From contig UQHH01000053.1 in assembly GCA_900540865.1 (NCBI GenBank), positions 1 to 18,864 of the forward strand: a stretch of DNA of 18,864 nt. Reading direction: 5' to 3'. The position numbers and the translations under genes are program-made. Shown in pieces: positions 5,681 through 12,906 of the stretch; position 1 is the first letter of the stretch; each line of letters begins with the position of its first letter. Under the pieces are notes generated by a model, which made no database searches, was not told where the DNA came from, and saw nothing but the letters and a program-made list of their open reading frames with translations. The DNA comes from an uncultured Oscillospiraceae bacterium (lineage in GTDB: Bacteria > Bacillota > Clostridia > Oscillospirales > Acutalibacteraceae).

Positions 5681-6808
5681 ATGATACTTACTTTGAATAT
5701 ACTGGTTTTGTCCTGCAACACGGGCGAAGGTCACAACAGCGCCGGGCGCGCGGTATATGAGCAGTTTAAGCGAAGGGAAGTCCCCTGTGAATTCAAGGAC
5801 ACCCTTTCAATCGGCAGCGAGCGGGCGTCCCGTTATGTGAACAGCCTTTATGTCGGCATTACCACAAAATCGCCGAACACGTTCCGCCTGCTTTATAAGG
5901 CGGGCGATGCCGTCAGCCGTTTAAACGGCAAGTCGCCGATTTACGCGGCGAACAAGCTTAACGCGAAAAGCCTGTATGAGTATCTTATCCGCCATAAAAT
6001 CGACACGGTCGTCACGCCGCATCTTTTCCCCGCTGAAACACTGACGGGCATCCGCAAACGGTACGGCAAATTCTTTCGGTTTGCGGCTGTCGCAACAGAT
6101 TATACCTGTATCCCCTTCTGGGGGGAAACGGAGCCTGACTATTTCATCGTGCCGCACGGCGACCTCGTACCGGAATTTATACAAAAGGGCGTAAAAAAGC
6201 AGACAATTTTGCCGTACGGAATCCCTGTATCGGGAAAATACAGGCAGCATACACCGAAGGCCCAGGCGAGAAAAGAGCTCGGGCTCGAAGAAAATAGAAC
6301 GACGCTTCTTTTAATGTCTGGAAGCATGGGCTTTGGAAAGCCGGAAGCGCTCGTCCATGCGCTTTTGCACGCGTTTGGAAAGGAAACGGCGGTTGTCGCC
6401 CTGTGCGGTGGGAACAAAAAGCTTTTGCGGGCGCTGCGGGAGGAATTTTCCGTCTGCCCCAATGTAAAGCCGCTCCCCTTTACCGATAAGGTCGGGCTTT
6501 ATATGGACGCCTGCGACTTGCTGTTTACAAAGCCGGGCGGGCTTACCTCGACAGAGGCAGCCGTAAAAAACATTCCGATTATCCACACCGCGCCGATTCC
6601 CGGCTGCGAGACTAAAAACGCGCAGTTTTTTGCCGAACGCGGCCTGTCGCTGTATTGCCCTGGGAATCCACAGGACACGGCGCGCAGCGCCTATGCGCTT
6701 TTGCACGATAAAAACAGACTGGAACAAATGCTCATGCGCCAGCGGGAGCATATCAAACCGGACGCGGCGGAAAAAATCTGCGCGCTGCTGGAAAATCCGG
6801 TAATTTAA
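5681..6808 (+). CDS. Glycolipid glycosyltransferase (MGDG synthase / UgtP type, GT28)
   Basis: A 375-residue GT-B glycosyltransferase. The N-terminal domain has LVLSCNTGEGHNSAG (8-22) with the GEGH loop of the MGDG-synthase/UgtP group and ATDYTCIPFW (138-147). The C-terminal donor-binding domain has LLMSGSMGFGKPEA (210-223) and the nucleotide-sugar motif TKPGGLTSTEA (283-293). Relatives move glucose or galactose from a UDP-sugar to diacylglycerol at the inner membrane face, making glycolipids or lipoteichoic acid anchors; the donor here is not known. The ATG at 5681 abuts the purine-rich AAAAGG; a TTG at 5693 would give the N-terminus more usual for the family (MNILVLSCN) and may be the true start. 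The PlsY-like gene follows 57 bases later. Confidence 0.9.
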   Translation: MILTLNILVLSCNTGEGHNSAGRAVYEQFKRREVPCEFKDTLSIGSERASRYVNSLYVGITTKSPNTFRLLYKAGDAVSRLNGKSPIYAANKLNAKSLYEYLIRHKIDTVVTPHLFPAETLTGIRKRYGKFFRFAAVATDYTCIPFWGETEPDYFIVPHGDLVPEFIQKGVKKQTILPYGIPVSGKYRQHTPKAQARKELGLEENRTTLLLMSGSMGFGKPEALVHALLHAFGKETAVVALCGGNKKLLRALREEFSVCPNVKPLPFTDKVGLYMDACDLLFTKPGGLTSTEAAVKNIPIIHTAPIPGCETKNAQFFAERGLSLYCPGNPQDTARSAYALLHDKNRLEQMLMRQREHIKPDAAEKICALLENPVI

Positions 6809-6865
6809 GATAGGACGAATATCCCGGTGCGGCTATACGGGATATTCCGGAAGGGGAGGGCCGGT

Positions 6866-7504
6866 ATGGAACACATTTTACCTTATCTGTTTTTCACCGT
6901 AATTGGGTATTTATCCGGAAGCATCGTGTATTCCTATTTCCTGCCCAAGCTTTTCTTCAAAAAAGATATTCTTCAAATCAGCGACGACGGCAACCCCGGT
7001 TGCGCGAACGTGTTTAAATATGTAGGCGTGCCGATGGGCGTCCTTTGCTTAGCGCTCGACTTTTTCAAGGGGTACGTTCCCGTCTTTATCGCTTCCCATA
7101 TACTCAGCCCGGAAAGCCTGCTGTTTGCGCTCGTAATCGCCGCGCCTACGGCGGGGCACGCGTTCAGCCCGTTTCTGCGGCTCAAAGGCGGCAAGGCAAT
7201 CAATGTTTCGTTTGGAAGCCTGGCGGGCCTTATGCCGCGTTTCTTTACGGTCTGGTGGCTGGTCATACCGTTTGTTGTTTTGTCAACCGTGTTCCGGCTC
7301 AACCCGCACAGCCTGCGCGTGGCTGTAAGCTATACGGTAATGCTTGCAATGAGCCTGCTGTTCGATAAAAGCACGGCGGTTACGCTCGCAGTTTTTCTGT
7401 TATGCGTTTCAGTTTTATACCGCCACCTGCCCGGCTATATAAAGGGCGGGTACAAGGACGGACAATTAAAGTTTTTAAATCATACGCTTTGGGGCAGGCA
7501 ATAA
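6866..7504 (+). CDS. PlsY-like glycerol-3-phosphate acyltransferase (divergent)
   Basis: A 212-residue integral membrane protein with five or more hydrophobic segments. PlsY transfers an acyl group from acyl-phosphate to glycerol-3-phosphate, the first step of phospholipid synthesis. All three PlsY motif regions can be found: SGSIVYSYFL with DDGNPGCANVFKYVG (17-54), DFFKG (65-69), and GHAFSPFLRLKGGK (97-110). The third motif then reads GGKAINVSFG where classical PlsY has GGKGVAT, and the first lacks the usual GSGNxGATN form, so this is probably a paralog whose activity needs proof. The ATG at 6866 has AAGGGGAGG six bases upstream; an earlier ATG at 6827 lacks one. It shares a unit with the glycosyltransferase, fitting a role in membrane lipid synthesis. 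Confidence 0.85.
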   Translation: MEHILPYLFFTVIGYLSGSIVYSYFLPKLFFKKDILQISDDGNPGCANVFKYVGVPMGVLCLALDFFKGYVPVFIASHILSPESLLFALVIAAPTAGHAFSPFLRLKGGKAINVSFGSLAGLMPRFFTVWWLVIPFVVLSTVFRLNPHSLRVAVSYTVMLAMSLLFDKSTAVTLAVFLLCVSVLYRHLPGYIKGGYKDGQLKFLNHTLWGRQ

Positions 7505-7514
7505 AGGTTGATAA

Positions 7515-7543
7515 AAGGCCGCGGGAGATATTCCCGCGGCCTT
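7515..7543. terminator. Bidirectional terminator between plsY-like gene and dcd
   Basis: Perfect 12-bp stem (arms 7515-7526 and 7532-7543, loop of five) with TTTTA on the minus side and a weaker T-rich tract on the plus side. It sits between two converging genes and ends five bases before the dcd stop codon. Confidence 0.82.
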
Positions 7544-7548
7544 CGCTT

Positions 7549-8073
7549 TTATTTCTGCTCAAAATCCTTATACATCAGGCTCGGCTGTATGCCGGTGTTG
7601 TTCTGGTACTTTCCGCTGCTGTACAAATCGTATTCCCCGCCGATGTCATGATAATAAATCTGGCAGACCTCAACGTTCGGGTAAATCCGTACCGGCTGCA
7701 CGCAGAAAATCTCAAGCGTCCAGTATCCCGCGAACCCAACGTCTCCAAACCCGGCCGTCACATGGATAAAAAGCCCAAGCCTTCCCGTGGAGGAACGGCC
7801 CTCCAGCATGGGGATGTATTTGTCTGTTTTCGTAAACTCGTTCGTCCTGCCAAGGTACAGCCTGCGCGGTTCAAGCAGCAGCCCTTCCTCTGGAATGGTA
7901 AGCTTTTTTACCGCGTTCGGCGTTTTCATATCGAGCACGTCGTTTTCATAAACGAGCAGCTCGCTTGCAAGCGACAGGTTGTAGCTGTTTGGGTTAATCT
8001 TTTTTTCATCAAACGGCTCAATAACGATTTCCCTGCCGATATGCTTTAAAATTTCTTTACCGGAAAGTATCAT
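7549..8073 (-). CDS. dcd: dCTP deaminase
   Basis: A 174-residue homotrimeric enzyme of the dUTPase fold that deaminates dCTP to dUTP for dTMP synthesis. Visible motifs are INPNSYNLSL (26-35), EGRSSTGRLG (91-100), HVTAGFGDVGFAGYWTLEI (104-122) with catalytic E121, and the C-terminal KYQNNTGIQPS (155-165) that closes over the nucleotide. Some relatives are bifunctional and also hydrolyse dUTP; motifs alone do not settle that here. The ATG at 8073 has AAGGGAGG eight bases upstream. It follows the ATP-grasp gene by 29 bases and is likely co-transcribed, though no functional link is evident. Confidence 0.94.
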   Translation of the reverse strand: MILSGKEILKHIGREIVIEPFDEKKINPNSYNLSLASELLVYENDVLDMKTPNAVKKLTIPEEGLLLEPRRLYLGRTNEFTKTDKYIPMLEGRSSTGRLGLFIHVTAGFGDVGFAGYWTLEIFCVQPVRIYPNVEVCQIYYHDIGGEYDLYSSGKYQNNTGIQPSLMYKDFEQK

Positions 8074-8102
8074 CGCGCGGCCTCCCTTCTGCGGGTATGT
8101 TC

Positions 8103-9119
8103 TTATTTAAAATCCGGCAGTATTTCCTGGATTTTCGGAAGGAGGCCGGTTTTTGGTTTATCCGGGTCAGGAAGCTGCGGAAAATCGTAGCCGGGATAAT
8201 CGTTGCCCTCGACGATTGCGGGGCCGTTTTCTGTCAGGCATACGTCCCAGCCAACATACCGCATCTGCGGCACCTCGAGCGCCGCCTGTAAAACCATTTC
8301 CTTGACTTCCTTCATAAATGGCAGACGGTAGCCTACAAATTTGACACCGGTATAAGGGTGCTTGTCGTAGTTGATAAGCTTTGAGGTATGCCCCTGCCCG
8401 ATAATTACGCCCTTGTCGAGGTCGAAATGGCACGCAAGGCCCCCGTTTTCAAGGTTATCGACAAACTTGCCGTTGTTACCCATCTTGAATACAGCGTACA
8501 GGATGTGCGGGACGCCCTGCTCTACTATCGTACCAATGCGCAGGCAATTGAGCGAATCGGGGTATATCCGTGCCGCCGCCTCATGCTGCTTGATGACCTC
8601 CTCGATTACGCCGAAATGCTTTTCTCTGCTTGTAACGTAAGCGTAAAGCTCGTCCAAATCACGGAAGGAGGAAACCTTGATTTTCTCAATCCCTTTGCCG
8701 CTTTCCCCGATATATGGCTTTGCGAAAAAATATTCCTTGCCGCGCACAAAGGCCTCAAACTCATGAAAGCTCAAATTCTTGAGGTCGAGCACCTGCCGGC
8801 CGAGATATTTTGCAAACCGCCTGTCGAAGACGTTTTTTTCATCGAATATATAGCTGTAATCCTGATTATTGAGGCGAAGAATCAGCTTTTTGTTTTTGAC
8901 GCGCGTTACATATGTGGCGCGCTGCTTCGCCGTCATATTGTAGAACTCAAAAATCTGGTAGTCGTAATAGCCCGCGCCGTAGCGCGCGGAGCAGTTCAGA
9001 ATATCGAGAAAAATAGACGCCTTGTTCTTTCCCGTCTTTTCATGTACATGGTCGACGACGCCCTTCATCTTGTCTAGGCTTGCGCCGCCCGCCATTTTTG
9101 TAATTTCCCTCAGGCTCAT
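8103..9119 (-). CDS. ATP-grasp ligase, sugar-transfer-associated type
   Basis: A 338-residue protein resembling the sugar-transfer-associated ATP-grasp family (ATPgrasp_ST). ATP-binding lysine is in FFAKPYIGESGKGIEKI (131-147); the adenine-binding EE pair is at 173-174; the substrate/metal region is YPDSLNCLRIGTI (186-198), GGLACHFDLDKG (227-238), and WDVCLTENGPAIVEGNDYPG (291-310) with D292, E304 and N306 as likely Mg ligands. ATP-grasp enzymes activate a carboxylate as acyl phosphate and join it to an amine or thiol; substrates of this family are largely unknown, often with envelope polysaccharide genes. The ATG at 9119 has AGGGG seven bases upstream. It lies between ectB and dcd, but a terminator hairpin separates it from ectB. 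Confidence 0.82.
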   Translation of the reverse strand: MSLREITKMAGGASLDKMKGVVDHVHEKTGKNKASIFLDILNCSARYGAGYYDYQIFEFYNMTAKQRATYVTRVKNKKLILRLNNQDYSYIFDEKNVFDRRFAKYLGRQVLDLKNLSFHEFEAFVRGKEYFFAKPYIGESGKGIEKIKVSSFRDLDELYAYVTSREKHFGVIEEVIKQHEAAARIYPDSLNCLRIGTIVEQGVPHILYAVFKMGNNGKFVDNLENGGLACHFDLDKGVIIGQGHTSKLINYDKHPYTGVKFVGYRLPFMKEVKEMVLQAALEVPQMRYVGWDVCLTENGPAIVEGNDYPGYDFPQLPDPDKPKTGLLPKIQEILPDFK

Positions 9120-9153
9120 ATCCGTTCCCCTGTTCTATACGATGTTTTATCCG

Positions 9154-9182
9154 AAAAAACGGTACGCCGTCGCCGGCGTACC
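9154..9182 (-). terminator. Intrinsic terminator between ectB and the ATP-grasp gene
   Basis: On the minus strand a perfect 9-bp stem (GGTACGCCG / CGGCGTACC, GCGA loop; arms 9174-9182 and 9161-9169) is followed by G and six T (9154-9159). It lies 12 bases beyond the ectB stop and 35 bases before the ATP-grasp start. No convincing promoter follows, so the downstream genes may depend on read-through. Confidence 0.78.
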
Positions 9183-9194
9183 CACCCATCCTGT

Positions 9195-10460
9195 TTATTT
9201 TATCAATGCAAGATTTTCCGCAATCGCTTCCTTGAGTATAGAAAGGCCGTGCAAAAGGCGCTCCTGCTCGATGACGAGCGGAGGCATCAGCTTTACGACG
9301 GAATTCTTCCTGCCCGCGCCTTCAATAATGAGGTGCTTGTCAAAGCAGGTGTCTATGACCTTGTCGCTGAACCCCTTTACCGGAACCTTTTCAAAATCGA
9401 CGCCCCAGACAAGACCGATGCCCCTTAGCTCCAGCCTGCTGTCGAGCGGAAGGATTTCCTTTTCGATATAACCGCGCACGAGCTCGCCCTTCTGGCGTGT
9501 CTGTTCCTCAACGTTGCTCGCAAGCATATATTCAAGCCCTGCCTTCGCCGCAATGAAGGAGAGCTGGTTGCCGCGGAACGTGCCGTTGTGCTCACCCGGT
9601 TTCCAGATATCGAACTCCGGCTTGAAGAGCGTAAGCGCCAAGGGCATGCCGTAGCCGCCGATGGATTTCGATAGTGTGACCATATCGGGCACGATACCGG
9701 CGCGTTCAAATGAAAAGAACGTGCCCGTCCGGCAGCAGCCGACCTGTATATCGTCTACAATCAGAATAATATCGTAATCGTCGCAGAATTTGCGCACAGC
9801 CTGGAGCCACTCGTTATCCATCACGCGGATACCGCCCTCAGCCTGCGTGGTTTCAATCACGAGCGCCGCCGGCCTTTCCACGCCGGAATGGTCGTCGTCA
9901 ATCAAGCGCTTCATATAAGCGACCGTGTCAAGCTCCGGGAACATATAAGGCGCCGGGATATGCGTAACGTCCGTCAGGTTCACGCCTGCGCCGCGGCGGG
10001 AGGACTTGTCCGTCGTAAGCGCCAGCGCGCCGAGCGTCATACCGTGGAACGCGCCCATCATGGCAAAAATATTGCTGCGCTTCTTGCATTTTCTCGCAAG
10101 CTTGATTGCGGCCTCGATGGCATTGGTGCCGGTCGGGCCGGTAAACTGTATTTTATAGTCGAAGCCCCTGGGCTTTAGGATGTTTTCTTCAAAATATTCT
10201 ATGAATTCCCTTTTTGGGACGGTGTACATATCGAGCGCGTGCATCAGCCCGTCCGATTTGAGGTAATCAATCATTTTTTCTTTGATATAGTCGTTGTTAT
10301 GCCCATAGTTCACAGCGCCGGCTCCGCAGAAAAAGTCTGTATACTCCTCGCCCTGCTCATCATAAAACACCGCGCCCTTGGCGGTTGTGAAAACGGTGGG
10401 AAAATGCCTGCAGTAAGAGCGGACCTCTGATTCATACTGCTCAAAAGCCTCTGTTTTCAA
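9195..10460 (-). CDS. ectB: Diaminobutyrate--2-oxoglutarate aminotransferase
   Basis: A 421-residue class III PLP aminotransferase. It interconverts aspartate 4-semialdehyde plus glutamate and L-2,4-diaminobutyrate plus 2-oxoglutarate, the first step of ectoine synthesis. The start region (YESEVRSYCRHFPTVFTTAKG), FTGPTGTNAIEAA (106-118), IVDDIQVGCCRTG (234-246), the PLP lysine K265 in SKSIGGYGMPLAL, and WKPGEHNGTFRGN (286-298) agree closely with EctB. The start is TTG at 10460 with AAGGAG nine bases upstream. Neither ectA nor ectC is next to it, so diaminobutyrate may have another use here. It is driven by a near-consensus promoter at 10558-10586, with a ~90-base leader containing a short dyad (10491-10514). 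Confidence 0.92.
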   Translation of the reverse strand: MKTEAFEQYESEVRSYCRHFPTVFTTAKGAVFYDEQGEEYTDFFCGAGAVNYGHNNDYIKEKMIDYLKSDGLMHALDMYTVPKREFIEYFEENILKPRGFDYKIQFTGPTGTNAIEAAIKLARKCKKRSNIFAMMGAFHGMTLGALALTTDKSSRRGAGVNLTDVTHIPAPYMFPELDTVAYMKRLIDDDHSGVERPAALVIETTQAEGGIRVMDNEWLQAVRKFCDDYDIILIVDDIQVGCCRTGTFFSFERAGIVPDMVTLSKSIGGYGMPLALTLFKPEFDIWKPGEHNGTFRGNQLSFIAAKAGLEYMLASNVEEQTRQKGELVRGYIEKEILPLDSRLELRGIGLVWGVDFEKVPVKGFSDKVIDTCFDKHLIIEGAGRKNSVVKLMPPLVIEQERLLHGLSILKEAIAENLALIK

Positions 10461-10557
10461 AAAAAATCTCTCCTTGCTTCTTGTACCGCACGAATAATCG
10501 CCGGAATCTATTCGGATATCTCCAAAAACCTATAAACACCCTTTATAATTATTCCTA

Positions 10558-10586
10558 ATTTTACAATTTTTAATCTCTTTCGTCAA
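10558..10586 (-). promoter_or_regulatory. Sigma-A promoter of ectB
   Basis: Minus strand: -35 TTGACG (10581-10586), 17-base spacer, -10 TAAAAT (10558-10563), each five of six to consensus. Start of transcription expected near 10551. Confidence 0.7.
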
Positions 10587-10726
10587 GGGTACAGGACGAA
10601 AAGAACAAATGCAATAAAAAAGGTAGTACGCAGGTGTATTTTACTGTATTTTCTCCCCGCTTTTGCGCTGTTATCCCCATACTTTTTGAGCCTTGGATTT
10701 TTTCTTTTTTGTCTCTGATTCCTCTG
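10587..10726. other. Divergent intergenic stretch between ectB and lipoprotein promoters
   Basis: The gap between the ectB start (10460) and the lipoprotein start (10808) is about 350 bases. Apart from the two diverging promoters it contains T/A-rich tracts, no convincing hairpin and no gene I can support. A 36-codon minus-strand frame (10570-10680) was considered and rejected. Confidence 0.5.
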
Positions 10727-10755
10727 TTGTGATTCATGCGGGCCTGTGCTATAAT
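10727..10755 (+). promoter_or_regulatory. Extended -10 promoter of the transglutaminase-like lipoprotein gene
   Basis: -35 TTGTGA (10727-10732), 17-base spacer, -10 TATAAT (10750-10755) preceded by TGC. Expected start near 10762, too close to the ATG at 10775 for that codon to have its own ribosome site. Confidence 0.72.
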
Positions 10756-10807
10756 TTTAAAATAAAACATACGTATGAATAAGCAAGCGAAGGAGGGACA
10801 AAGCCTG

Positions 10808-12193
10808 GTGAAACACCTAAAACGCAAGATGCACGCGGTTCTTGCCTGTATACTCATTGTGGTTCTTTGTACCTCCTGCGGCTTGTCCGGCAAGGAGGTT
10901 CGCGAAAAGGCCGACGCCGTAACCTCTTCGGTAGAAAAAATAACCCCGGCGGACCGCCCGCCTGTATCGAGTGTGGAGCTTAACGGCAGCGATACGGCCG
11001 ACAGCTACAGCTATAATACGGTCGGCGGAATGTCCGGGCGCATCAAAAGCAACTACGACAGGCTTCAGACTACGCACGGCTTCGACGCGCTGACAGGCGA
11101 GGACGAGCGGTATTTTTATAAAAGGCTCGAAAGCGACGTTTATATCGTGACGGACGAACCCTCTGAATCCGGCGAATATCTGGTTGAACCAATTTATTTG
11201 CCGGGCGCAAGCCTTGGGGAAGATAAGCTGCGCCTGGTAATCGAAGCGTTTACAAACGACCATCCTGAAATCTTCTGGCTTGCAAACCTGTTCGGATATA
11301 CGCAAAGCGGCGGCGACCAGGTTGTACAGATGTACTCCCTGCTGAGCTCGCAGGATATTGAGCAATACTCACAGCAAATTGAGCAGGCGGTAGAAAATAT
11401 CGTTTCCGCCCTTCCCGCCGGCCTCAACGAATACGACAGGGAGCTTTTCCTGCACGACGCGCTTTTGAAAAAATGCGCCTATGCCTCAGACATCAAAAAA
11501 ATAGAGCAGGACTGGAGGCCGTTTACCCTGTACGGCGCGCTTGTGGAAAACAAGGCGGTATGCGAGGGCTATACCAAGGCAATGCAATATCTTTTGAGCT
11601 TCGCGGGCATTGAAAGCATTCCGGTAAACGGTACGGCGAACGGCGACTGGCACCAGTGGAACCTGGTCAAAATCAATGGGTGCTGGTACCATTTGGACGC
11701 GACCTGGAACGACAGCGACAGCTATATTTTCTACGACTACTTTAATATTACCGATTTTACTTTAAAGTACGACCATGAAAAGGCAGAGGATTTCACGGAG
11801 CTTTCCTATGCTGAAATCTGCGGAACCGCAGGCGCGCCGGCGCAGATGTTCAATATCGGCATTCCGCGTTGCATCGAAACAAATGACAGCTTCTACCGCC
11901 ATGCCGCCGTATATCTTTACGGCTTCGACGAAAAGTCCACCAATATTGTAGAAACGGCGCTGCTGGAAACGGTATCCGGACACAAAAACGAGTTTTATAT
12001 CCAGGTGAGCAATTCAATCGATTACCAGGAGGCGGTAGACGGCCTGTTTTATAAGGAGCCATACCAGTTTTTTCAGTATTTGGAGGACGTCAACAGCCTG
12101 CTCGGCAGTACGAAAATCGACGAAAACAGCGTTTCCATCATCAAAAAGGAACGGCTGCGTATTGTAGAGGTACGGCTCAATTATACGTCTTAA
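10808..12193 (+). CDS. Transglutaminase-like lipoprotein
   Basis: About 461 residues. The N-terminus is basic (VKHLKRK) followed by a hydrophobic stretch ending LCTSCG, so C24 is a probable lipidation site on the outer membrane face, although the residue three before it is Cys rather than the usual Leu. The middle has a transglutaminase/cysteine-protease-like core with the triad C252 (NKAVCEGYTKAM), H282 (DWHQWNLV) and D297 (CWYHLDATWND). Such domains make or cleave isopeptide or peptide bonds, often in cell-wall proteins; the target is unknown. About 150 C-terminal residues match nothing I recognise. The GTG at 10808 is chosen because AGGAGGG lies ten bases upstream; the ATG at 10775 is too near the transcript start. 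It appears monocistronic. Confidence 0.82.
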   Translation: MKHLKRKMHAVLACILIVVLCTSCGLSGKEVREKADAVTSSVEKITPADRPPVSSVELNGSDTADSYSYNTVGGMSGRIKSNYDRLQTTHGFDALTGEDERYFYKRLESDVYIVTDEPSESGEYLVEPIYLPGASLGEDKLRLVIEAFTNDHPEIFWLANLFGYTQSGGDQVVQMYSLLSSQDIEQYSQQIEQAVENIVSALPAGLNEYDRELFLHDALLKKCAYASDIKKIEQDWRPFTLYGALVENKAVCEGYTKAMQYLLSFAGIESIPVNGTANGDWHQWNLVKINGCWYHLDATWNDSDSYIFYDYFNITDFTLKYDHEKAEDFTELSYAEICGTAGAPAQMFNIGIPRCIETNDSFYRHAAVYLYGFDEKSTNIVETALLETVSGHKNEFYIQVSNSIDYQEAVDGLFYKEPYQFFQYLEDVNSLLGSTKIDENSVSIIKKERLRIVEVRLNYTS

Positions 12194-12203
12194 ATTCTAT
12201 TAT

Positions 12204-12247
12204 AAAAAATGGCCCCGCATCTTTAAACAGATACGGGGCCATTTTTT
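12204..12247. terminator. Bidirectional terminator between lipoprotein and gtrA-like gene
   Basis: Stem of GGCCCCG / CGGGGCC (12211-12217 and 12234-12240) extended inward by ATCT / AGAT past one mismatch, flanked by AAAAAAT and ATTTTTT. It can stop transcription from both converging genes. Confidence 0.88.
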
Positions 12248-12250
12248 ATA

Positions 12251-12703
12251 TTACTCTATTTTGCTCTTTGCCCTGTCGCGGAATACGACGCACTTGCTGA
12301 AAACATAATTAAACATAATCACAAACGCCGTTACGAGCAGCTTTGCCAAATCCGCGTTCCAGCCAAGCATATCGATAAGCAGAATCAGAAACACGATAGA
12401 CAGCATAAGAGATAGAAAGCGCGCGCCGTAAAAGCCGAACATTTCGAGCCGAAGCGTTTTGCGTCCCGCCCGCCTGCTCCTAAAAACAAAACGCTTATTC
12501 GTCACAAAAGCAAAGGTGACGGAGAGCACCCACGCAATCGCGTTTGCAAGCGCCGTAAGCAAAGCGGATTTCGGCAGCGGTAGCGTCTGGTAGCAGAGCT
12601 TTGCCACCAAAAAATCGATGGCCGCCGTACCCGTGCCGAACAGCATATATAAGAGCATTTCCCTGCTCGTCATGACCTTGTAAACCTTTTTCAGATGTTC
12701 CAC
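12251..12703 (-). CDS. GtrA-family membrane protein
   Basis: A small integral membrane protein with four predicted hydrophobic helices and the GtrA signature around LANAIAWVLSVTFAFVTNKRFVFRS. GtrA proteins are thought to flip or hold polyprenyl-linked sugars during cell-surface polysaccharide modification; partner glycosyltransferases are not adjacent here. The start is uncertain. The frame is open to a TTG at 12793 and an ATG at 12754, but neither has a ribosome site, and the ATG falls inside a plausible -10 box. GTG at 12703, with AGAGAGTGG upstream, is chosen; ATG at 12673 is also possible and would put the first helix right after the start, as in many relatives. Confidence 0.82.
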   Translation of the reverse strand: MEHLKKVYKVMTSREMLLYMLFGTGTAAIDFLVAKLCYQTLPLPKSALLTALANAIAWVLSVTFAFVTNKRFVFRSRRAGRKTLRLEMFGFYGARFLSLMLSIVFLILLIDMLGWNADLAKLLVTAFVIMFNYVFSKCVVFRDRAKSKIE

Positions 12704-12749
12704 TGGTTTTCCACTCTCTTTATACAAAACAGGTGTATGATTTGACGTT

Positions 12750-12778
12750 ATCATAACACGGTTTTCTGTAAAAAACAA
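12750..12778 (-). promoter_or_regulatory. Possible extended -10 promoter of the gtrA-like gene
   Basis: Minus strand: -35 TTGTTT (12773-12778), 17-base spacer, -10 TATGAT (12750-12755) preceded by TGT. The -35 is weak; the case rests on the extended -10. Confidence 0.5.
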
Positions 12779-12823
12779 TCGAAACAAACGCAAAATATCA
12801 TCAGCCGCTATTCAATTTGTCCG

Positions 12824-12852
12824 TTGTGGGAAGTGTGCCGCTGTGATATAAT
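12824..12852 (+). promoter_or_regulatory. Extended -10 promoter of the pyrK-pyrD operon
   Basis: -35 TTGTGG (12824-12829), 17-base spacer, -10 TATAAT (12847-12852) preceded by TGA. Expected start near 12859. The leader of about 48 bases is too short to show a pyrimidine attenuator and none is seen. Confidence 0.68.
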
Positions 12853-12906
12853 GTGTTAAAATATAAGAAAAATGCTGAAAAGTGTATAAAGGAGAGGAAT
12901 ACCGGC

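Noticed and set aside
8388..9077. Rightward 229-codon frame opposite the ATP-grasp gene
   Set aside because: Lies inside a gene with clear ATP-grasp motifs; no family resemblance of its own.
7549..10460. Ectoine biosynthesis cluster
   Set aside because: Only ectB is present; no ectA acetyltransferase or ectC synthase in the neighbourhood.
10570..10680. Minus-strand 36-codon frame ending in a hydrophobic stretch and FFSSC, like a tiny lipoprotein
   Set aside because: No good ribosome site, overlaps the -35 and spacer of the ectB promoter, and has no promoter of its own that I can see.
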